Assembly: GCA_023667285.1 (NCBI GenBank)
Contig: JAMPAK010000001.1
Span: 1,532,267-1,596,266 of the forward strand
Reading direction: 5' to 3'
Length of the DNA: 64,000 nucleotides
DNA from: Muribaculaceae bacterium
Lineage (GTDB): Bacteria; Bacteroidota; Bacteroidia; Bacteroidales; Muribaculaceae
Numbering within the stretch: position 1 is the stretch's first letter; every line of letters starts with the position of its first letter. The position numbers and the translations under genes were made by a program. Positions 1 to 8,933 of the stretch are shown in pieces. The notes under the pieces were generated by a model. That model was given only the letters and a program-made list of their open reading frames with translations, did no database searches and had not been told where the DNA came from.

Positions 1-300
1 TTTGAGGAGCAGATGATGCCACGCAACATCGTGATGAAAAATCTTCCGGTCACCATCAGCAGCAAGGGATTCTCAGTTGAGACTGCTGAGGGGGAGACAA
101 TCCAGATCTACAATCAGGTTGACAATGCCCTCCCTGACTGGACGGCCACAAATCTGAAGTTTGACTATGATGTGGCCACCGGAAACACCACCCTCACCGC
201 TCACTTCAAACTATTCAATCAGGTAGGGATGGACGATCTCATGAAAGAATATGATGTCAAGATTGAGGCCGGATATTTCTTTGATGTCGATGCCAACTAA
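1..300 (+). CDS. C-terminal fragment of an unrecognised protein (5' truncated by window edge)
   Basis: The frame is open from base 1 and ends at TAA 298-300, so only about the last 99 residues are visible and the true start lies outside the window. The fragment is rich in alternating polar and hydrophobic residues with many Thr, Asn and Asp, as in extracellular or lipoprotein beta-sandwich or calycin-like domains of Bacteroidota. I do not recognise the family with confidence. It lies 38 bases upstream of the pectin methylesterase on the same strand with no terminator between, so the two may be cotranscribed. That would suggest a cell-surface or secreted role, but this is inference from position. 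Confidence 0.6.
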   Translation, partial: FEEQMMPRNIVMKNLPVTISSKGFSVETAEGETIQIYNQVDNALPDWTATNLKFDYDVATGNTTLTAHFKLFNQVGMDDLMKEYDVKIEAGYFFDVDAN

Positions 301-338
301 ACCAGAATCACATTAATACCATACAACAACACCTTACC

Positions 339-3300
339 ATGAGACAGAAATTACTCTGTTTGTCGATGTTGCTCATATGTCTGCTCGGGGGCGCCCGGGC
401 GTGGGCACAGACGACATTCAACAACGCTGAAGCGTCGGCGGTCTGGGCTTTCAACTCAGAGAACTTCATGCAGGATGTCACAACGTCGCCCGATGGAGCC
501 ATCTCCCAGGCAAGTTTCGACATCAATGGACAGAACTACACTGGCATCATCAGCACTACGATGTGTCCGGACATCAAGTTTGTGAAGATCAATGCGGCCA
601 ATGGCGCCACAGACATCATGAAATGGTGTGTCAAGCCGGCCAAGGGTCTGACATTCACGCCTACAAAAATTTCGTTCTATGTGGCTCGCTGCGGTACAGA
701 CGGCTCTGTGGGTTGTGTGAGTGTACAGGGTGAGGTCAACGGCGGCACTCCGATAGAGTTCAGCAAGATCACACCTCACCGCAATAACAAGACTCAGGCC
801 GACGACAAGCATGGAAGCGATCCGTCGTACACGGTGCACTATGAGTATACCCTCACCGCTGAGCAGCAACAGCAGCTCACATCGGGCAATGGGTTCAATC
901 TTGTGGTCAACAATGGGTTTGCGGCTGACAAGGGTGTGGCCTATTCAGATGTCCGCATCATCGGCAAAGTGAACGGCACCTCTGTCCCCGTGAACAAATA
1001 TACTCTCACAGCCAAGGCTAACCCTGAGGGGAGCGCACAGATTACTGTGAATCCCCAACTCGACCAGTATGAGGACGAGACAGTGGTGACGCTGACCGCC
1101 ACACCTGAGTTCGGATATCGCTTTGTGAACTGGACGGATGCCTCAGGCAAGGAACTGGGCAATAAGACAACGCTCAACTATACTGTCAAAGCCAACTCAG
1201 AGATTACTGCCAATCTATCAAAGGTCAACACCTATGAGTTGAAATATAGTGTTGAGGGTGGCGCTAACCCCTATCAGATACAGCCCTCGCCAGCACCCAC
1301 TGTTGTAGACGGCAAGATGATGTATGAGGAAGGGATCAAGGTGACACTGACAGCCATCTCCAACGACGTGATGACCTTCACCAACTGGAGCGACGGTCAG
1401 AGTTCAAGCGAGATAACCTTCACCATGGACAGCAACAAGGAGTATAAAGGCATCTTCTCAGCCGCAGATTTCGTGGCTGCATGGGACTTCTATCTCTCAG
1501 GCAACAATGGACGTCCAGCTGACTTCTATGCAGAGGACAATGACGCCGTGACACTTGTGCTTCGCGATGAGGCAGGCAACACTATCGGATGGCTCGACAA
1601 GAGCCAGGAGGCAGCCGGAGGCTATGAAGGCGCACCGGCGGCTGTCAACTGGAACACTGAGGGCCTGGGCAAATACTACTGGCAGACCACTGTCAATGCA
1701 ACCGCCTTCACCTCAATGAGCGTGAAGGGCTCTATGCTCTACAACTACAATGCCTATTCAAAATATAACGTTGAGGCATCAGTGGATGGCAGCCAGTGGA
1801 CCAAACTCGGGACGGTGACCCTTGAGGGAGCCAAGTCATGGACGACCTACAACTTCACCCTTCCCTCCTCGTTCGACAACAAGGCAAGCGTGTCCATCCG
1901 CTGGATTGCCGACAAGTCATCGAGTGTCAATGGCACACAGAGCAACAATGACGGCATAGCGCTTGGCGCAGTCTATATCTTCGGCACACCTCAACTCATC
2001 AACGACGGCACGGCTCCCGTGCTTGTAAGCCAGGTGCCTGTTGAGGGGACCGACAACGCCTCCATCGCAGGCAAGATTGTGCTCAACTTCGATGAGAAGG
2101 TGAAAGTGAAGAGCGGTGTCAAGGGTAATCTCAGCGGCATCGAGCTCGAGTCCTCAGTGACAGGCAAGACAGTAATGTTCAACTATTCCAACCTCTCCTA
2201 TGGAACGAACTACACATTCACACTCCCGGCAGGAGCGGTGATGGACCTCTGTGACAATGCCACTAACCAGGAGATAAAGATTTCATTCAAGACACGCACC
2301 AAACCCGCAGTGTCAAGATTCCTCTATGATTTCGTTGTGCCCGACGACGGAACGCTCAACGATGCAATAGCGGCTTCAGAGGCTCGCACTGATGCCTCAA
2401 AGCGTTTCCGCATATTTATAAAGAACGGCAACTACAAGCTGGCATCATCAGCTACAGCGACCAAGACTGGCAGCGACGGGAAATCTTATCCTGACCCCAC
2501 TACCTATATCAATAAGGGGAATGTCTCCTTTATCGGTGAGAGCATGGATGGCGTAGTCATCAGCAATGATATCGTCGATGTCTATGTGGACGGTCAGTAT
2601 GGGAAGGCACATGTGCTTGAAGGGATTGGCAACGGCGATGTCCTGAGAATCAACAAGAGCGCCACAAACTGCTACTTCCAGAACCTGACGCTGAAGTCGT
2701 CCATGGGAGATTCGCGAGGCCGCGACATCGTGCTCAACGACAATTCAGACAGGACAATCTTCAAGGATGCATGTCTATGGGCATATCAGGACACTTATGT
2801 GTCAAACAACAAGAACGGCAAGTTCTACTTTGAGGGAGGTGTCCTCCGCGGCACCACTGACTTCCTCTGCGGCAAGGGAGACGTCTACTATCAGGGGGTT
2901 AAACTCCAGCAAGCAGACACCAAGGGTTATATCTGCGCACCTTCAGACGCGCGCAAATATGGCTATGTGTTTAACGAGTGTGAGATTGTAGGCGAGAAGA
3001 GCGGGACAGACGGCAAGTTCACTTTGGGACGTCCCTGGGGCGAAGGTGTCCCCTCAGCCCTCTTCATCAACACCAAGATGACCTGCAAGCCCTCAGCCGC
3101 CGGATGGAGCGAGATGTCAGACGGGTGGCCGGCACGTTTCGCAGAGTATAACTCGACCACAGCGGGAGGCACAGTAATCGACCTAAAGGACCGCAAGAAA
3201 ACTTTCGGCAATGGCCACACCAACAATCCTATCCTCGCCAAGGAGGAGGCCGACGCTCTCACCATAGCCAATGTGATGGGGGATGGGGATGACTGGGATC

Positions 3301-3713
3301 CTACACTTGCCACAGAGCAGGCTCCCGAGCCCTCGAATGTAGTGACCGACGGTGTCACCATGACATGGGACAACTCCGACTATGCACTCCTCTGGGCCAT
3401 CTGCATGAACGGCAAGGTAATCGACTTCACTACCAATCCCTACTATGTCTTCAACACGACAATGGATGCATCAGCGGCCACGGCATATTCGGTACGCGCA
3501 GCCAACGAGATGGGCGGCCTGGGCAAAGCAATCTCTGCTAAGAGCGGCACACCATCGTCAATCACCTCAACGATTGCTGACAAGGAAGTTCTCTCCACTG
3601 CATACTATAGCCTGCAGGGAATCCGCGTGACTGAAGAGACCAAGGGAATCATCATCAAGGTGGTGACCTATACAGACGGCTCCACCTCGACAACCAAGAC
3701 TCTGGTGAAGTGA
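339..3713 (+). CDS. Large secreted multidomain pectin methylesterase (carbohydrate esterase family 8)
   Basis: Expected to de-esterify methyl-galacturonate in pectin outside the cytoplasm. Residues 1-24 form a signal peptide (basic start, Leu-rich core, AWAQ end). Two InlB-type B-repeat-like modules (Gly-Tyr-x-Phe-x-x-Trp pattern) span about 225-375. A beta-sandwich region follows, then a Big_5 (SbsA Ig-like) module at about 556-657 opening APVLVSQVPVEG. The CE8 beta-helix occupies about 660-985. Family residues are visible: YQDTY (Gln817-Asp818), TTDFLCG (Asp841) and LGRPWG (Arg898), matching the family QDTL, DFIFG and LGRPW motifs. A fibronectin-like module follows. The last ~45 residues (YYSLQGIRV ... 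TKTLVK) resemble the C-terminal sorting domain of type IX secretion cargo. At 1124 residues it is about three times a single-domain enzyme. Enzyme class is well supported; the secretion route is inference. Confidence 0.88.
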   Translation: MRQKLLCLSMLLICLLGGARAWAQTTFNNAEASAVWAFNSENFMQDVTTSPDGAISQASFDINGQNYTGIISTTMCPDIKFVKINAANGATDIMKWCVKPAKGLTFTPTKISFYVARCGTDGSVGCVSVQGEVNGGTPIEFSKITPHRNNKTQADDKHGSDPSYTVHYEYTLTAEQQQQLTSGNGFNLVVNNGFAADKGVAYSDVRIIGKVNGTSVPVNKYTLTAKANPEGSAQITVNPQLDQYEDETVVTLTATPEFGYRFVNWTDASGKELGNKTTLNYTVKANSEITANLSKVNTYELKYSVEGGANPYQIQPSPAPTVVDGKMMYEEGIKVTLTAISNDVMTFTNWSDGQSSSEITFTMDSNKEYKGIFSAADFVAAWDFYLSGNNGRPADFYAEDNDAVTLVLRDEAGNTIGWLDKSQEAAGGYEGAPAAVNWNTEGLGKYYWQTTVNATAFTSMSVKGSMLYNYNAYSKYNVEASVDGSQWTKLGTVTLEGAKSWTTYNFTLPSSFDNKASVSIRWIADKSSSVNGTQSNNDGIALGAVYIFGTPQLINDGTAPVLVSQVPVEGTDNASIAGKIVLNFDEKVKVKSGVKGNLSGIELESSVTGKTVMFNYSNLSYGTNYTFTLPAGAVMDLCDNATNQEIKISFKTRTKPAVSRFLYDFVVPDDGTLNDAIAASEARTDASKRFRIFIKNGNYKLASSATATKTGSDGKSYPDPTTYINKGNVSFIGESMDGVVISNDIVDVYVDGQYGKAHVLEGIGNGDVLRINKSATNCYFQNLTLKSSMGDSRGRDIVLNDNSDRTIFKDACLWAYQDTYVSNNKNGKFYFEGGVLRGTTDFLCGKGDVYYQGVKLQQADTKGYICAPSDARKYGYVFNECEIVGEKSGTDGKFTLGRPWGEGVPSALFINTKMTCKPSAAGWSEMSDGWPARFAEYNSTTAGGTVIDLKDRKKTFGNGHTNNPILAKEEADALTIANVMGDGDDWDPTLATEQAPEPSNVVTDGVTMTWDNSDYALLWAICMNGKVIDFTTNPYYVFNTTMDASAATAYSVRAANEMGGLGKAISAKSGTPSSITSTIADKEVLSTAYYSLQGIRVTEETKGIIIKVVTYTDGSTSTTKTLVK

Positions 3714-3740
3714 CCTGAGGTCTGACAAACGGACAATAAG

Positions 3741-3777
3741 AAATCCCGCCCTGCCGCATTGTAGACAGGGCGGGATT
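3741..3777. terminator. Bidirectional hairpin terminator between convergent genes
   Basis: AAATCCCGCCCTG (3741-3753) pairs with CAGGGCGGGATT (3766-3777) around a 12-base loop. It lies between the pectin methylesterase stop and the end of the minus-strand topA-rluA run, so it can serve both. The flanking T/A tracts are short. Confidence 0.75.
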
Positions 3778-3803
3778 CCTTATCCTATCGTTTAAGAGTC
3801 TGG

Positions 3804-4073
3804 TCAGAATTTGAACCAGGGAGTAAAAATGCGTATCGTATTGCCGACAAGGCGCATTATCCTCGACTTGATGTCGTCATGATTCCGTGAAAAGGACATG
3901 GCTGAGATGACATGGCCGGCTGCACCACCCAGATGCGGCTCCCGGTCGAATCTAACAGACGCTGAACCTCTGTCAAGACGCTTAACCATTCGGAACATGA
4001 CATGCTCGAGAAGACCCTCAGGGATACGGTCGTCGAATTCAGGCAAAAGAGGGATTTTCCTTTGAGCCTTCAT
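3804..4073 (-). CDS. Small hypothetical protein downstream of the RluA-type synthase
   Basis: An 89-residue reading frame begins with ATG at 4073, two bases after the stop of the upstream pseudouridine synthase, and ends at 3804, just before the shared terminator. Its position in the operon and the clean fit between neighbour and terminator argue that it is real. It is basic and Arg/Phe-rich with no signal peptide, membrane segment or motif I recognise. A TTG at 4079 would be an alternative start overlapping the upstream stop. The function is unknown, and it could be a chance frame. Confidence 0.45.
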   Translation of the reverse strand: MKAQRKIPLLPEFDDRIPEGLLEHVMFRMVKRLDRGSASVRFDREPHLGGAAGHVISAMSFSRNHDDIKSRIMRLVGNTIRIFTPWFKF

Positions 4074-4075
4074 GG

Positions 4076-5020
4076 TCAATTGCGGGCGCCTCCGGAAACC
4101 ATTTTCAAGAATGAGGCAGGGATTGGGGTTGAGAAGTTCATATCCTTGCGCGTCATGGGATGGACGAAGCGGAGTGTCTGTGCATGGAGAGCCATGCGGT
4201 GTATTGGTGATGATCCGGCGCCATAGCGGCGGTCTCCTGAGATGGGATGGCCAAGATCCTTCATGTGGACACGTATCTGGTTCTTACGTCCGGTGTCGAG
4301 CTCAACCTCCATGAGAGAGTATCCCTTGGCGCTCTTGAGTGTCCGATAACGTGTCACCGCGAGCTGTCCCTCGCCGGGCTTGTCCGTTGAATAGACCTCA
4401 TATCGGGAGTTCTCGGCCAGATAACTGCGCACCTCTCCTTCGGCCGGGTCAGGCTCACCCTCGACCACTGCAAGATACTTGCGTGAGAGCACCATGTTGT
4501 TCCAGTTGTGCTGCAGCCGGTTCTTGGCCTCCTCAGACTTAGCAAACACCATCAGACCTGATGTGTCGCGGTCAAGTCGGTGGACAATGAAAATCTTGTT
4601 TCGAGGATCTTTCCATTTCAGATAGTCCTTCAGGATGCTGTATGCCGTCCCGTCGCTCACCTTATCGTTGCCCATGGAGAGGAGTCCATAACCCTTGTTG
4701 ACTACAATGATGTCATCATCCTCATAGACAATCTTGAGCCTGCGGTTATAAAACACGCGGAACTCGCGCGTAAGGTTGGCCTTCACCTCATCGCCAGGGG
4801 CGAGGGGTGTGTCAAACTGTGTCACCGGAATGCCGTTGACTGCTATCTGGTGGTGGGCAAGGAGATTCTTGACAGCCGTGCGCTTGCGCTGTGGCATGGA
4901 CTCGAAGAGAAACTCCAGGAGGGGCTTCTCATCTGTCGCATGATATGTCTCGATGACATCAGGCTTGAAAGGGTTGCGCTCGGCACCCGGTTTGGTGTTA
5001 TATATCTTACGTGGCGACAT
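4076..5020 (-). CDS. RluA-family RNA pseudouridine synthase
   Basis: Converts specific uridines in 23S rRNA or tRNA to pseudouridine in the cytoplasm. An S4-like RNA-binding domain is visible at about residues 40-85 (PQRKRTAVKNLLAHHQIAVN). The catalytic domain carries HRLDRDTSG at 147-155, where Asp150 is the family nucleophile, plus the later motifs GRKNQIRVH and GHPISGDRRYG. At 314 residues it is normal for RluA/RluC/RluD-type enzymes; sequence alone does not fix the target uridine. Its ATG overlaps the topA stop by one base (TAATG), which implies translational coupling within one operon. Confidence 0.9.
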   Translation of the reverse strand: MSPRKIYNTKPGAERNPFKPDVIETYHATDEKPLLEFLFESMPQRKRTAVKNLLAHHQIAVNGIPVTQFDTPLAPGDEVKANLTREFRVFYNRRLKIVYEDDDIIVVNKGYGLLSMGNDKVSDGTAYSILKDYLKWKDPRNKIFIVHRLDRDTSGLMVFAKSEEAKNRLQHNWNNMVLSRKYLAVVEGEPDPAEGEVRSYLAENSRYEVYSTDKPGEGQLAVTRYRTLKSAKGYSLMEVELDTGRKNQIRVHMKDLGHPISGDRRYGAGSSPIHRMALHAQTLRFVHPMTRKDMNFSTPIPASFLKMVSGGARN

Positions 5021-7341
5021 TACTTGCGTGTGCGTTTGGGTTTCTTAGGGGCTGCGTCCTGAGCGGCTATTATCTGTTTCACCTCCTCCAGAGTGAGGGC
5101 AGAGGGGTCCTCGACGGTCTTAGGAATCTTATAGTTCGACTTGTTGTAAGAGATGTAGACACCATAGCGGCCATTGAGGATGCTGACATCAGGATCGTCA
5201 GTGAATGTCTTGACAACCTTGTTAGCCTCGGCCTGACGCTTGGCTTCGATAAGCCCAATGGCCTCCTCAATGGTTATGGATGAGGGGGACATGGACTTTG
5301 GAATGCTCACGAACTTGCCGTCGTGGCGTATGTAGGGGCCGAAACGTCCGATGGCGGCTGTCACCACCTTATCCTCATATGTTCCGACCTGACGAGGGAG
5401 ATCGAAGAGTTTGAGAGCCTCCTCAAGAGTGATGTCGAAGACGCTCTGGTCCTTACGCAGTGAGGCGAAACGAGGTTTCTCCTCAGCATCGGCCGATCCA
5501 ATCTGGGCGATGGGGCCAAAACGTCCAATCTTGACATAGACTGGCTCACCGGTCTTGGGATCGTTACCGAGCAGACGCTCACCGACTTTGCGCTCAGTGC
5601 GGCTCTCGTTGGCCTTCTCGACCTCAGGATGGAAGAGTGTGTAGAATGTGTTGATCTCATTCTTCCAGTTGGCATCGCCCTCAGCAATGCGGTCAAACTT
5701 GGCCTCCATCCCGGCTGTGAAGTCATAGTCGAGGATATCGGGAAAATGCTCGGTTAGAAATTCATTGACAATCACGCCGGTGTCTGTAGGGATGAGTTTT
5801 CCCTTATCGGCGCCTGTGTTCTCAGAGCGGACAGTGTCTGTGATCTTCCCCTTTGAGTCGAGGGTCATCACATCATAGTCTCGCTTGACACCTGCCTTAT
5901 CCCCTTTGACAATATACTCGCGGTTCTGGATGGTCGAGATAGTTGGTGCATATGTCGACGGACGGCCTATGCCCAGTTCTTCCATCTTCTTGACGAGCGA
6001 GGCCTCAGTGTAGCGCGGCGGAGCCTGTGTGAAGCGCTCTGTTGCGGTGATGTCTCCCAGGGATAGGGCCTCGCCAATCTTCATGGGAGGGAGTGTGGCC
6101 TCGCCCGGGAGGGTCTCGTTCTCATCATCTGTCCCCTCTAGATATAGCCGGAGGAAACCGTCAAACTTCACGACCTCGCCTGAGGCAGTGAAATGTTCCT
6201 TGCGGCCGTCTACAAAGATCTCGACAGTGGTCTTCTCAAGTTCTGCATCGGCCATCTGAGAGGCCATGGTGCGGAGGCGTATGAGACGATATAGTTTTTT
6301 CTCACGGTCAGTGCCGTCGATTGTCTCGCGGTCAATATATGTGGGTCGGATGGCCTCGTGAGCCTCCTGAGCGCCCTTGGAAGATGTGTGGTACTTGCGC
6401 ACCTTCAGATACTTCTCGCCAAGCTCGTTCTTGATGAGGTCAGAGGTAGTCCCGATGGCAAGCGATGAGAGATTGAGTGAGTCAGTACGCATGTATGTGA
6501 TGTAGCCATCCTCATAGAGGCGCTGGGCTATCATCATGGTCTGAGACACTGAGAAGCCGAGCTTGCGACCGGCCTCCTGCTGAAGAGTGGAGGTGGTGAA
6601 AGGGGGGGCCGGTGATTTCTTAAGCGGCTTGACGGTGATGTCGCCCACTTTGAATGTGGCCTTTGAGCAAGCCTCGAGGAATGAGCGGGCGCTCTCAGCG
6701 TCTGGGAGACGGCGTGAGAGCTCGGCATGGAGCGGGGCTCCGCCTGGAAGTTCGAATCGGGCTGTCACTCTGTAATATGGCTCGGACGTGAAGGAGTTTA
6801 TCTCATTCTCTCGGTCGACAATCAGACGCACGGCCACAGACTGGACACGCCCGGCTGAGAGGGATGGCCTGATTTTTTTCCACAGCACGGGGGAGAGTTC
6901 GAAGCCTACGAGACGATCCAACACACGACGGGCCTGCTGCGCGTCAACAAGATTGATGTCGATGTCGCGCGGATTCTCAATGGCATGGAGGATGGCGTTT
7001 TTCGTAATCTCATGGAAGACAATGCGGCGGGTCTTCTCGGGCTTGAGTCCAAGCACCTCAAAGAGGTGCCAGGCAATGGCCTCACCCTCACGGTCCTCAT
7101 CAGAAGCGAGCCATACGATGTCAGCGCTCTTGGCGGCTTTCTTCAAGTCAGCCACAAGCGACTTCTTTTCAGCGGGTATTTCATAGACCGGCTCAAAATC
7201 TCCCTCACCCTTGATGGAGAGATCCTTCTTGCCTAAATCGCGGATATGCCCGTAACTGGACATCACCTTATAGTCCTTGCCGAGAAACTTTTCAATAGTC
7301 TTTGCCTTGGCGGGAGACTCTACTATAACGAGATTCTTCAT
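5020..7341 (-). CDS. topA: DNA topoisomerase I (type IA)
   Basis: Relaxes negatively supercoiled DNA by transient cleavage of one strand. The N-terminal TOPRIM domain shows VESPAKAKTI (Glu8) and DEDREGE (81-87). The active-site segment is GYITYMRTDS with catalytic Tyr283. Three repeats of the topoisomerase C-terminal type (GRFGPIAQIG, GRFGPYIRHDG, GRYGVYISYN) follow, ending in a Lys/Arg tail. No zinc-finger cysteines are present, unlike the E. coli enzyme but as in other Bacteroidota. At 773 residues it is typical for the phylum. It heads an operon with the pseudouridine synthase, and a -7-like element lies 65 bases upstream. Confidence 0.97.
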   Translation of the reverse strand: MKNLVIVESPAKAKTIEKFLGKDYKVMSSYGHIRDLGKKDLSIKGEGDFEPVYEIPAEKKSLVADLKKAAKSADIVWLASDEDREGEAIAWHLFEVLGLKPEKTRRIVFHEITKNAILHAIENPRDIDINLVDAQQARRVLDRLVGFELSPVLWKKIRPSLSAGRVQSVAVRLIVDRENEINSFTSEPYYRVTARFELPGGAPLHAELSRRLPDAESARSFLEACSKATFKVGDITVKPLKKSPAPPFTTSTLQQEAGRKLGFSVSQTMMIAQRLYEDGYITYMRTDSLNLSSLAIGTTSDLIKNELGEKYLKVRKYHTSSKGAQEAHEAIRPTYIDRETIDGTDREKKLYRLIRLRTMASQMADAELEKTTVEIFVDGRKEHFTASGEVVKFDGFLRLYLEGTDDENETLPGEATLPPMKIGEALSLGDITATERFTQAPPRYTEASLVKKMEELGIGRPSTYAPTISTIQNREYIVKGDKAGVKRDYDVMTLDSKGKITDTVRSENTGADKGKLIPTDTGVIVNEFLTEHFPDILDYDFTAGMEAKFDRIAEGDANWKNEINTFYTLFHPEVEKANESRTERKVGERLLGNDPKTGEPVYVKIGRFGPIAQIGSADAEEKPRFASLRKDQSVFDITLEEALKLFDLPRQVGTYEDKVVTAAIGRFGPYIRHDGKFVSIPKSMSPSSITIEEAIGLIEAKRQAEANKVVKTFTDDPDVSILNGRYGVYISYNKSNYKIPKTVEDPSALTLEEVKQIIAAQDAAPKKPKRTRK

Positions 7342-7405
7342 AAATTGTGCTGTATGTGCATGCGCCGGATAGCCTTGTCAGGGGGCCAATTTGCTTTTCA
7401 GTCGG

Positions 7406-7413
7406 CAAAGTTA
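7406..7413 (-). promoter_or_regulatory. Bacteroidota -7 promoter element for topA
   Basis: On the minus strand this reads TAACTTTG followed by C, matching TAnnTTTG. No well-placed -33 TTG was found, so support is partial. Confidence 0.45.
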
Positions 7414-7481
7414 GCGAAAAACCGCCAACTAATCACCAAAATTTCAACAAAAACAATCCGTCAGATGTTCGATGACACCTC

Positions 7482-8258
7482 TTATATATAACCAACGATG
7501 GAGTAGACTATATTTCCAATGATTTCGTTGAATATTCCCTCCCACTGGACAGCATTGTCCCACCGGGGATAGAAATCTCTGTGGCTCAGGGCATCTCTCT
7601 GAGGTGGGACGGTGACGGGATAAGGGACAGGATTCATCCCGACACGCTTGAAACAACTCATGGAGCGCTTCATGTGGATGGCCGAGGTGACGAGCAGACA
7701 GTCATCGCCGTCAATCCCGAGGGAATCGAGCATCTCTTTAGAGTATACGGCATTCTCGCGTGTGTTGATGGACTTCTGGTCGATGAGCAGGAGTGAGTCA
7801 GGGACACCGAATGTGCTCATGTATGCCCTGAAGGCCGGGGCATTGTCGTGGCCACCGGAAGTAATGTTGCAGCAGGCGTCGCCTGAGATGAGAAGCCGCT
7901 TGACACGTCCCTCCTTCAGGAGTCTGACGGCCTCCCAGAGGCGGTCGCCGTTGTCGCCTATGAAGACGAGACCTCCTGTCTCAGGGTTCAATGACGAGAA
8001 GCCGCCAAGCACTATGGCTGTGTCATATGTATGACTCTTTTGGATCTCGGGGACTGTATAAGGGCCGATGTAAGCGCGCCTGGCCCATTCGAGGAAAAGA
8101 GGGTTGGTGAAGAGGAGAAACACCACGGCGGCTGCCACGAGAAGCGCACACCTCAACACGCGCTTCCTGACAAGGAATCCCGCTATAAGCAATCCTGCCG
8201 TCCATGTGATGGGCGACAGGATGAAGAATTTGACAAACTGGGCTATTTCAAAAAACAT
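7482..8258 (-). CDS. YdcF/ElyC/SanA-type (DUF218) membrane protein
   Basis: Two hydrophobic segments at about residues 10-28 and 35-52 anchor the protein in the inner membrane. A DUF218 domain follows, with TYDTAIVLGG, GDRLWEAVRLLKEG and SINTRENAVYSKEML. E. coli members of this family (ElyC, SanA, YdcF) act in envelope maintenance or undecaprenyl-phosphate-linked steps, but the biochemical activity is not settled, so no reaction is assigned. At 258 residues the length matches ElyC. It lies three bases downstream of nth in the pheS-nth direction, suggesting cotranscription. Some members bind S-adenosylmethionine; this one cannot be judged by eye. Confidence 0.85.
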   Translation of the reverse strand: MFFEIAQFVKFFILSPITWTAGLLIAGFLVRKRVLRCALLVAAAVVFLLFTNPLFLEWARRAYIGPYTVPEIQKSHTYDTAIVLGGFSSLNPETGGLVFIGDNGDRLWEAVRLLKEGRVKRLLISGDACCNITSGGHDNAPAFRAYMSTFGVPDSLLLIDQKSINTRENAVYSKEMLDSLGIDGDDCLLVTSAIHMKRSMSCFKRVGMNPVPYPVTVPPQRDALSHRDFYPRWDNAVQWEGIFNEIIGNIVYSIVGYI

Positions 8259-8261
8259 TTT

Positions 8262-8912
8262 TCACTTGGGGCTTTTCGAGGCTTTGCTGTAGTATCTACA
8301 CACGGATGTGAGGCCGCAGTTAAGGCAGTCAGGTCGGCGCGCCTTGCATACATACCGCCCGTGGAGGATGAGCCAGTGGTGAGCCTTGGGGATGAGTTCC
8401 TCGGGGATATTACGCACGAGCGCTTTCTCTGTGGACAGCGGTGTCTTGGAGTTTGTGGTCAGTCCAATGCGCTCACTGACGCGAAAGACATGGGTGTCCA
8501 CAGCCATAGCGGCGCGGTCGTAGACGACAGCGAGAATCACATTAGCAGTCTTGCGCCCCACACCCGGAAGTCTCATGAGGGAGTCGATGTCTGATGGCAC
8601 CTCTCCACCAAACTCTTCGACGAGCATACGCGCCATTCCGGCGAGGGAACGGGCCTTATTGTTGGGGTATGAGACAGATTTTATATAAGGGAATATCTCC
8701 CTGTCAGAGACGGCTGCCATTGACTGAGGCGTGGGAAATGCCTCGAACAATGGGGGTGTGACGATGTTGACGCGCTTGTCAGTGCACTGTGCGGAGAGTA
8801 TCACAGCGACAAGGAGATGGAATGGGGAGTCGTAGTGAAGTTCTGTCTCGGCTACAGGCATGGCGTGGCCGAACCATTCCAGCACGCGGCTGTATCGTTC
8901 CTTGACGGTCAT
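8262..8912 (-). CDS. nth: Endonuclease III, DNA glycosylase/AP lyase
   Basis: Removes oxidised pyrimidines and cleaves at abasic sites in base excision repair. The helix-hairpin-helix is LPGVGRKTANV at 115-125 with catalytic Lys121. The catalytic Asp139 lies in AVDTHVFRVSER. The iron-sulfur cluster ligands follow the C-x6-C-x2-C-x5-C spacing at Cys189, 196, 199 and 205. The 216-residue length is standard. It sits 21 bases downstream of pheS and three bases upstream of the DUF218 gene, so it is probably part of that operon. Confidence 0.97.
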   Translation of the reverse strand: MTVKERYSRVLEWFGHAMPVAETELHYDSPFHLLVAVILSAQCTDKRVNIVTPPLFEAFPTPQSMAAVSDREIFPYIKSVSYPNNKARSLAGMARMLVEEFGGEVPSDIDSLMRLPGVGRKTANVILAVVYDRAAMAVDTHVFRVSERIGLTTNSKTPLSTEKALVRNIPEELIPKAHHWLILHGRYVCKARRPDCLNCGLTSVCRYYSKASKSPK

Positions 8913-8933
8913 CTCTGTCTACGTGAGTCTAAA

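Noticed and set aside
4580-5283. Plus-strand reading frames opposite topA and the pseudouridine synthase
   Set aside because: They are antisense shadows of well-supported genes, with no domain or promoter of their own.
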